A stretch of 34,658 bases of DNA from Streptomyces triticisoli (lineage in GTDB: Bacteria > Actinomycetota > Actinomycetes > Streptomycetales > Streptomycetaceae). The stretch covers positions 1-34,658 of the forward strand of contig NZ_QFDQ01000198.1 in NCBI RefSeq assembly GCF_003270085.1, given 5' to 3'. A program made the translations under genes and the position numbers. Below the pieces are notes generated by a model. The model was not told the origin of the DNA and did no database searches. It was given only the letters and a program-made list of their open reading frames with translations. Positions 30,290 through 34,658 of the stretch are shown here, in pieces. Position 1 is the stretch's first letter. Each line of letters opens with the position of its first letter.

Positions 30290-31299
30290 GCCAGCCTCTC
30301 ATCCTTGATCGCCAGTTCCCGGTCGCCCTGCCGGTAGCCGACGGTGCGAATGCCGAGTGCGTCCTTGAGCTGTCGGGCGGGGACGACCTGGGGGGTGGGG
30401 GCGGGGGCCCGGCCCGGCTTCGGCAGCGGGTAGGCCGTGGTGGTGGCGGAGTGGAACGTGATGTTGCCCTCCGTCTTGGTGAACAGCTGGTGGACGTGCC
30501 CGTTGAGGCAGGTGACGGAGGAGAAGCGGCGCAGCAGCGCGATGATCCGCAACGCGTCGTCCGTGCTCCAGCCCCACTTCGGGTACATGGCGAACAGCGG
30601 GATGTGGCTGAAGACCACGACGGGGGTGTCCGACGACAGTCCGGCGAGGTCCCTGCGGACGAATTCGATCTGCTCGTTGCCGAGGTGACCGAGTTTCTCG
30701 AGGCTCAGGGTGTTGACCAGGGCGATGAAGTGCACGCCGTGGGTGTCGAAGCTGTACCAGCCGTCGCCGAGCGTGCCCTTGCCGAAGGTCTGCCGGTAGG
30801 CACGGCCGGCGTCGCCGATGGAGTCGTGCTCGCCCGGCACGGTGAAGACGCGGTCCGTCTGCATGCCGGTCATCATCTGCCTGACCTGGTCGAACTGTGC
30901 CGCCGTGGACAGGTGGGTGAGGTCGCCGCTGTGCATGACGAAGTCGGGCCGGAAACCGAGCGAGTTGACCTGGTGGATCGCTTCGATGAAGGAGCCGGCC
31001 ACGTCCGTGTTCGCCGGGCCCTGGAAGCCGATATGGCTGTCGGAGACCTGCACGAAGCGCAGTGCGCCGCTTGCCGTCGTGCCGTCTGCCGCCGTGCCGC
31101 CTGCCGTCGCGGCGGCAGCGGTGTTCCGGGAGTCGGCGATGTGGCTGATCACCTCTCCACTGGCCACGGTCAGTACCACGGCTCCGCCGAACCACCCCGC
31201 GTGCCGCAGGAGTTGGCGCCGGGTCATGCTGTTCGGCCCGGCGGGCTGTTCGGCATCGCCCACCGGTGCCGGGTCGCCGCTGTCGTGGTACTCGGTCAT
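30286..31299 (-). CDS. Tat-exported calcineurin-like metallophosphoesterase
   Basis: A 337-residue phosphoesterase with a twin-arginine signal after a 24-residue leader (SMTRRQLLRHAGWFGGAVVL). The metal site is seen in VSDSHIGF (D87, H89), HSGDLTH, VPGEHDSIG, FSHIPLF and NGHVHQ. The fourth motif is GEHD rather than the common GNHD/E; the Asn-to-Glu change probably alters metal or substrate binding but seems part of this subfamily. The ATG overlaps the cupredoxin stop (ATGA), and its stop overlaps the membrane-protein start. Acting outside the membrane next to a copper protein suggests an envelope phosphatase; the substrate is unknown. Confidence 0.88.
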   Translation of the reverse strand: MTEYHDSGDPAPVGDAEQPAGPNSMTRRQLLRHAGWFGGAVVLTVASGEVISHIADSRNTAAAATAGGTAADGTTASGALRFVQVSDSHIGFQGPANTDVAGSFIEAIHQVNSLGFRPDFVMHSGDLTHLSTAAQFDQVRQMMTGMQTDRVFTVPGEHDSIGDAGRAYRQTFGKGTLGDGWYSFDTHGVHFIALVNTLSLEKLGHLGNEQIEFVRRDLAGLSSDTPVVVFSHIPLFAMYPKWGWSTDDALRIIALLRRFSSVTCLNGHVHQLFTKTEGNITFHSATTTAYPLPKPGRAPAPTPQVVPARQLKDALGIRTVGYRQGDRELAIKDERLA

Positions 31300-31850
31300 C
31301 GGGTCACCTCCACGGTGGCGGTCATGAACGGGTGGATGGTGCAGAGGTAGGCGTAGGTGCCGGGCTTGGTGAACCTGTAGCGGTAGGTGGCGTGGGTGGC
31401 CAGGGCGGCCGAGTGCAACGGACCGCCCGCTTTGGCGCTGGTGACGGTGTGGGCGTCGGTGTCCTGATTGGTCCAGGTCACCGTGGTGCCCACCTTGACC
31501 TTCAGCGTGGCCGGGGAGAACGCGAAGTTCTTGATCGCCACGGCGTCCCCGGCCACCGGCGCGGTCGACGCGCCCTTGCTCGGGGGGCTCATGTGCATGC
31601 TCATGCTGGGCATGGGTGAGGCGCCGTGAGCGGAGCCCGCCGCGTTTCCCGGCCTGGAGGCACCGGGCATCCCGGCCGTCTGGTGCTGACCCCGCCCAGG
31701 TGTGAGGGCGCCGGCACCGGTGGCCGAGGAATGCGACGACTGACCGCATGCGCTCAGGAGCACCAACGCGCCGACGGTGGCGGCGGTGGCGACGGCGAGT
31801 CCGGCAGCAGCGCGTGATCGGCGGCCTGGTGCACGAAGGTTCAGGTGCAT
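31296..31850 (-). CDS. Cupredoxin-domain lipoprotein
   Basis: A 184-residue surface copper protein. The signal ends LVLLSAC with C35 lipidated. A Met/His-rich low-complexity linker follows (MPSMSMHMSPP, 80-90), which could bind Cu(I) or pass copper on. The plastocyanin-like domain (about 103-184) has the type I copper ligands H134, C170, H173 and M176 (DAHTV ... YLCTIHPFM). GAGGAAC lies upstream of the ATG. It heads an operon with the Tat phosphoesterase and a membrane protein and is divergent from an ECF sigma gene, so envelope or copper stress control is plausible but not shown. Confidence 0.9.
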   Translation of the reverse strand: MHLNLRAPGRRSRAAAGLAVATAATVGALVLLSACGQSSHSSATGAGALTPGRGQHQTAGMPGASRPGNAAGSAHGASPMPSMSMHMSPPSKGASTAPVAGDAVAIKNFAFSPATLKVKVGTTVTWTNQDTDAHTVTSAKAGGPLHSAALATHATYRYRFTKPGTYAYLCTIHPFMTATVEVTR

Positions 31851-32137
31851 GTGGTTCGTTCCTCGAAGTTGCGGGTGGTGTACGGCAGTTCCCCGTCCGC
31901 GGCCCGAGGGGGATGCGCCGCAGGTGGGCGACGCCCACTTTGGGGAATAGGCGAGAAACGCCGTGTATGTCAGCTCTTGCCTGACTTCACGGGTGGCGGG
32001 GGCGTGCGGTTCGGTCGGCAGGTGCTTTTTGTGGCGTTTCTTTGCGGGCGCGCGTTGTTCGCGGCGCACGCAGAGCGTCACGGCTGTCGCGCAGAGCGTC
32101 ACAAGACAAAGTGGCGAATGTGCGTAATGATCGCCTT
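31851..32137. promoter_or_regulatory. Divergent control region: cupredoxin operon and ECF sigma gene
   Basis: This 287-bp gap must hold promoters in both directions. The direct repeat CGCAGAGCGTCAC occurs at 32069-32081 and 32090-32102, exactly 21 bp apart (two helical turns), 35 to 70 nt before the sigma start. That spacing suits a regulator or sigma factor binding on one DNA face. TAATGAT (32125-32131) just before the sigma ATG could be a -10 for a nearly leaderless transcript. No ECF-type -35/-10 pair was found with certainty. Confidence 0.45.
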
Positions 32138-32740
32138 ATGCCCTGGAGCTCCCGAAAACGTGGCCCAAGGACCGATCCGGATCGCTCCGCGCACCGTGTC
32201 CCTGGTAAAGGGACTCTTTCGGCCACGGACGAGGAACTGCTGCGCACTCTGTATGCCGAGCACGCAGGACCCCTGTTCCACTACGTGCTCCGGCTGACCT
32301 CGGGAGACTGGCAATGGGCGGAGGATGTCGTGCAGGAGACGTTGCTGCGGGCATGGCAGCATCCCGCCGCGTTCGACCCCGCCCGCGGCCCGGCCCGGGC
32401 GTGGCTGTGCACGGTCGCCCGGAACCTGGTCATCGACGCCCACCGGGCCCGGCAGGCCAGGCCGGCCGAGGCCGGCGGCGAGATGCTGGAGCGGGCCGCC
32501 GAGCAGACACCGGGCGAGGACGGGATCGAGCAGGCACTGCAGAGCTGGGCGGTGGCCGACGCCGTCCGGACGCTGTCCCCGGACCACCGTGCGGTCCTGC
32601 TGGAGACCTACTACCGGGGCCGGACCATGGCGGAGGCCGCACGGGTGCTGGGCATCCCGGTGGGCACCGTGAAGTCGCGGACGTACTACGCCCTGCACGC
32701 CCTGCGGCTGGTGTTGCGGGAACGGGGCATCGAGCCATGA
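32138..32740 (+). CDS. ECF-type RNA polymerase sigma factor
   Basis: A 200-residue extracytoplasmic-function sigma factor. Region 2 is seen in ELLRTLYAEHAGPLFHYVLR and AEDVVQETLLRAWQHP, region 4 in LSPDHRAVLLETYYRGRTMA and GIPVGTVKSRTYYALHALR. The ATG at 32138 (MPWSSRKRGPRTD) is one of several starts; GTGs at 32111 and 32120 are alternatives, and no strong ribosome site is visible. The anti-sigma gene begins 25 nt downstream, so the two are one operon, resembling SigK/RskA-type (ECF19-like) systems. The divergent cupredoxin operon is the most obvious target. Confidence 0.93.
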   Translation: MPWSSRKRGPRTDPDRSAHRVPGKGTLSATDEELLRTLYAEHAGPLFHYVLRLTSGDWQWAEDVVQETLLRAWQHPAAFDPARGPARAWLCTVARNLVIDAHRARQARPAEAGGEMLERAAEQTPGEDGIEQALQSWAVADAVRTLSPDHRAVLLETYYRGRTMAEAARVLGIPVGTVKSRTYYALHALRLVLRERGIEP

Positions 32741-32765
32741 CCGTGGCATGCAGGAGGTGGCGACC

Positions 32766-33557
32766 ATGAGCGCGGAGCACGACGCCCTCCGGCTGGCGCT
32801 GGGAGGATACGTCCTGGGTACGCTGCCCCCGGTGGAGAAGGAGCAGGTGCGCGACCACCTCGCGGGATGCGCCGAGTGCCGGGCGGAACACGCGCAGCTG
32901 GCGGGACTGCCCGCGCTGCTGGCGACGGTGACCGCGGCCGAAGCCGCGGGCCGGACGGTGCCGGCGGCCGACGGGGACCTGGTCGATCGGCTGGTGGCGC
33001 GGGCGGCCGAGAGTGCGCAGGGCGGCTCCCCGCCCGCACGGCCCGCCGCGGCCGCGGTGCCGCAGGCGCGCGAGGAGGGTGTGCTGGAGAGGTTGCTCCA
33101 GCAGGCCGCGGTCCGGCGCCGCAGGACGTGGCGGTTGCAACTGGCCGGGGCCGCCGCCTCCCTGATGCTCATCGCGGGAGCGGCCGGCGGCACCTGGCTG
33201 GCGACCATCGGGTCCGTGGGCAGTGAGGCGAAGCGGCCCGGACCGACCGCGCCGGCTCCCTCGCGCACCTTCTCCGGAAACGATTCCACCACCGGCGTCT
33301 CCGCCTCGGTGAAGGTCTCGCCCTCTGCCTGGGGCAGCGTCCTGCGGGTCTCCGCCAAGGGGGCGCCCGCCGGAATCACCTGTCGGCTGCAGGCGGTCGG
33401 GCCCGGCGGGGTCAGGGAGGACGGTGCCAGCTGGCGGGCGGGCGAGTACCCTCCCGGCACCGCGATCCCAGGAGCGGTCCCCATGTCGCCGGGTGCCATC
33501 GAGCACTTCGAGATCGTCGCTGGCAACGGTCAGAAGCTGGTCACGATCCGGGCGTGA
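32766..33557 (+). CDS. Membrane-anchored zinc anti-sigma factor, RskA-like
   Basis: A 263-residue anti-sigma factor. The cytoplasmic N-terminus holds the zinc-binding anti-sigma motif HLAGCAEC (H31, C35, C38), which should clamp the adjacent ECF sigma. A single membrane helix is at about 124-146 (LQLAGAAASLMLIAGAAGG), and the outer part (150-263) has an RskA-type beta domain (VSASVKVSPSAWGSVLRVS, ending AIEHFEIVAGNGQKLVTIRA). The second ATG (32766) is chosen over 32748 because GGAGGTG lies 6 nt before it. Release by regulated proteolysis upon an envelope signal is the expected mechanism for the family. Confidence 0.92.
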   Translation: MSAEHDALRLALGGYVLGTLPPVEKEQVRDHLAGCAECRAEHAQLAGLPALLATVTAAEAAGRTVPAADGDLVDRLVARAAESAQGGSPPARPAAAAVPQAREEGVLERLLQQAAVRRRRTWRLQLAGAAASLMLIAGAAGGTWLATIGSVGSEAKRPGPTAPAPSRTFSGNDSTTGVSASVKVSPSAWGSVLRVSAKGAPAGITCRLQAVGPGGVREDGASWRAGEYPPGTAIPGAVPMSPGAIEHFEIVAGNGQKLVTIRA

Positions 33558-33570
33558 GGTCGCCAGGAGA

Positions 33571-33607
33571 CAGGAGCCCGCCCGACGCTGCGTCGGGCGG
33601 GCTCCTG
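33571..33607. terminator. Strong terminator after the sigma/anti-sigma operon
   Basis: CAGGAGCCCGCCCGACGC and GCGTCGGGCGGGCTCCTG form a perfect 18-bp inverted repeat with a minimal loop, 14 nt after the anti-sigma stop codon. Confidence 0.9.
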
Positions 33608-33857
33608 GCGTACCGGACCGACTCCTTCCGGTGCGCCTGAGGCAAAGGAAGGCGGGCGGGATCAGCGCTCCGCCGGCATCGAACCGACCCTCAGGAAAAT
33701 GAGTAAAAGGTGCGAATTGCTCGAACCGCTCGGTGTGCGCCGTGCGTGGAACTGACTGAGCGCTCCCCTGCAGGATCCGGCACACCGACTGTCCCCCGAA
33801 GCCGTTGGCGGCCCCCACGTTCCGGTCTCCGCACATCCACAGAAGAGCCAGAAGACC

Positions 33858-34286
33858 ATGTTTGTGACCGATTCCCCCCGCCCGAGCTCACTGCTCCCCC
33901 AGCACTGCCGCCACGAGGCGCTGCTCACCCTGCCCGCGCAGGAGGCGCACGTCTCCGCCGCTCGTCACTTCGCGGCCGATCTGCTGGAGACCTGGAGTGT
34001 TCCCGAAAGCGAGCGGGACTCCGCCGTTCTCGTCGTCGACGAACTCGCCGCCAACGCCGCCCAGTACGGCCGCGAGCGCATGACCCTGCTGCTCGTCCTC
34101 GACAACGGCACTCTGCACATCGTGGTCAGTGACTCCGGGACGGCGGTGGAGCGCCCTCGCCCCGACATCGCCCCGGACGAGCACGGCCGCGGCACCGGCA
34201 TCGTCCAGTACCTCGCACAGTCGATCGAGGTCCACCAGACGCGCAGCGGCCGCGAAGTCCGTGCCTGCCTGAGGTGCTCGACATGA
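33858..34286 (+). CDS. RsbW-like HATPase (anti-sigma/serine kinase type)
   Basis: A 142-residue ATP-binding regulatory protein. The N-box is VLVVDELAANAAQYGRE and the glycine box DEHGRGTGIVQYLAQ; in between runs LHIVVSDSG. These match the HATPase_c_2 group, which bind sigma factors or phosphorylate anti-anti-sigma proteins. The usual length is kept. ATG 33858 follows CCAGAAGACC, a weak ribosome site; GTG 33864 is possible. It is coupled through ATGA to a small downstream gene. No SigB-type sigma or anti-anti-sigma gene is seen, so its partner lies elsewhere. Confidence 0.85.
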   Translation: MFVTDSPRPSSLLPQHCRHEALLTLPAQEAHVSAARHFAADLLETWSVPESERDSAVLVVDELAANAAQYGRERMTLLLVLDNGTLHIVVSDSGTAVERPRPDIAPDEHGRGTGIVQYLAQSIEVHQTRSGREVRACLRCST

Positions 34287-34594
34287 CCGGCCCCGGCCCC
34301 GGCGTACTGGGGGAGGACGTCACCCCGGACACCGGCGAGGACATCGACGCCCCGCCCCGGCAGGAGGCGTACGCGAACGTGCCCGACCTGCGCCGCGAGG
34401 CGTACCAGGTGCTCGCCCTCAGGGCCGGGCGCGACGGCCGCCGGGCCAGGACCGTCACCGGCCCGCCGGTCCGCCGACTCCGCGTCGTCCCGCAGACGGA
34501 TTCGCGAGGAGCGCTCACCCGCGGCCGCGGAGTCCTTCCCGCCGAGTCGGCGTACGGCCTGGTGAGCGGGCCTGGCCACGGGTGGGGGCGGTGA
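34283..34594 (+). CDS. Hypothetical protein coupled to the HATPase gene
   Basis: A 103-residue frame whose ATG overlaps the HATPase stop (ATGA) and whose TGA overlaps the following GTG. It starts MTGPGPGVLGEDVTPDTGED, has an acidic first third and a basic, Arg-rich remainder (EAYQVLALRAGRDGRRARTV). It looks partly disordered. Nothing was recognised. The double overlap supports real translation, while the composition is less clearly coding than its neighbours. Confidence 0.5.
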   Translation: MTGPGPGVLGEDVTPDTGEDIDAPPRQEAYANVPDLRREAYQVLALRAGRDGRRARTVTGPPVRRLRVVPQTDSRGALTRGRGVLPAESAYGLVSGPGHGWGR

Positions 34595-34658
34595 ACCCGC
34601 CACGGCGCCCCGCGCGACGCGGCCAGGCCGGGCGCAGGCGGCGCTCGCGGCCGGCCAG
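34591..34658 (+). CDS. Partial Arg-rich N-terminus, cut by the window edge
   Basis: A GTG at 34591 overlaps the preceding stop (GTGA) and opens a frame that runs off the right edge: MNPPRRPARRGQAGRRRRSR. A GGGTGGGGG stretch upstream could serve as ribosome site. The highly basic start suggests a cytoplasmic N-terminus of a membrane protein or a signal region. Not identifiable from 22 residues. Confidence 0.35.
   Translation, partial: MNPPRRPARRGQAGRRRRSRPA

Noticed and set aside
1..34658. tRNA, rRNA, tmRNA genes, CRISPR arrays, intact insertion sequences or attachment sites
   Set aside because: I looked for cloverleaf ends, T-loop motifs, regular identical repeats and transposase genes with inverted repeats and saw none that could be supported.

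Overview
The window is high-GC actinobacterial chromosome, most likely Streptomyces. Supporting signs are codon use with strong G/C at third positions, GTG starts, Tat and lipoprotein exports, a WhiJ-type helix-turn-helix/DUF397/HATPase trio, an ECF sigma factor with a membrane anti-sigma factor, and two DasR-type (dre) operators in front of a chitin-active lytic polysaccharide monooxygenase. It reads as an accessory or arm-like region: many short, independent transcription units, several remnants and one very large polymorphic toxin gene.

Layout from left to right. 1-1805: the N-terminus of an unknown protein, then a secreted GH16 glucanase with a CBM6 and a perfect LacI-type palindrome upstream. 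2010-4922: a Sfp/EntD-type phosphopantetheinyl transferase overlapping a metallophosphoesterase, with a divergent ATP-grasp enzyme. 5021-6825: a GH4 6-phospho-beta-glucosidase and a small conserved-looking protein. 7249-9408: an XRE regulator coupled to an ImmA/IrrE-like metalloprotease, divergent from a stand-alone MmyB-like ligand-binding protein. 9409-9820: a probably decayed stretch with a 19-bp triplicated repeat. 9821-13626: a reverse-strand set of DoxX protein, Rieske oxygenase, 56-residue protein, FAD/2Fe-2S reductase and substrate-binding lipoprotein, probably for uptake and oxidation of a small organic compound. 13838-14801: tandem dre operators, promoter and AA10 LPMO.

15239-26470 is the centrepiece: a protein of about 3,558 residues with a signal peptide, a DNRLRE-like region, YD/Rhs repeats interrupted by three LamG domains, an Rhs core and a C-terminal DNA/RNA non-specific endonuclease. 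It is followed 18 nt later by a SUKH (SMI1/KNR4) protein, the expected immunity partner. The gene pair looks like a Sec-exported contact-dependent toxin and its antidote. The upstream region is unusually AT-rich and holds a CRP-like palindrome; the downstream 680 bp looks like decayed sequence.

27150-28807: DUF397 and HTH/DUF5753 genes divergent from an RsbW-like ATPase that seems to have a damaged or misread N-terminus. 28868-29763: a VOC protein and a small hypothetical protein, converging on a strong terminator. 29837-31850: a cupredoxin lipoprotein, a Tat-exported metallophosphoesterase and a membrane protein, all overlapping by 4 bp, divergent from an ECF sigma/anti-sigma pair (32138-33557). 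33858 to the end: an RsbW-like ATPase coupled to two further small frames. All functions are read from sequence motifs by eye; no database search was run.
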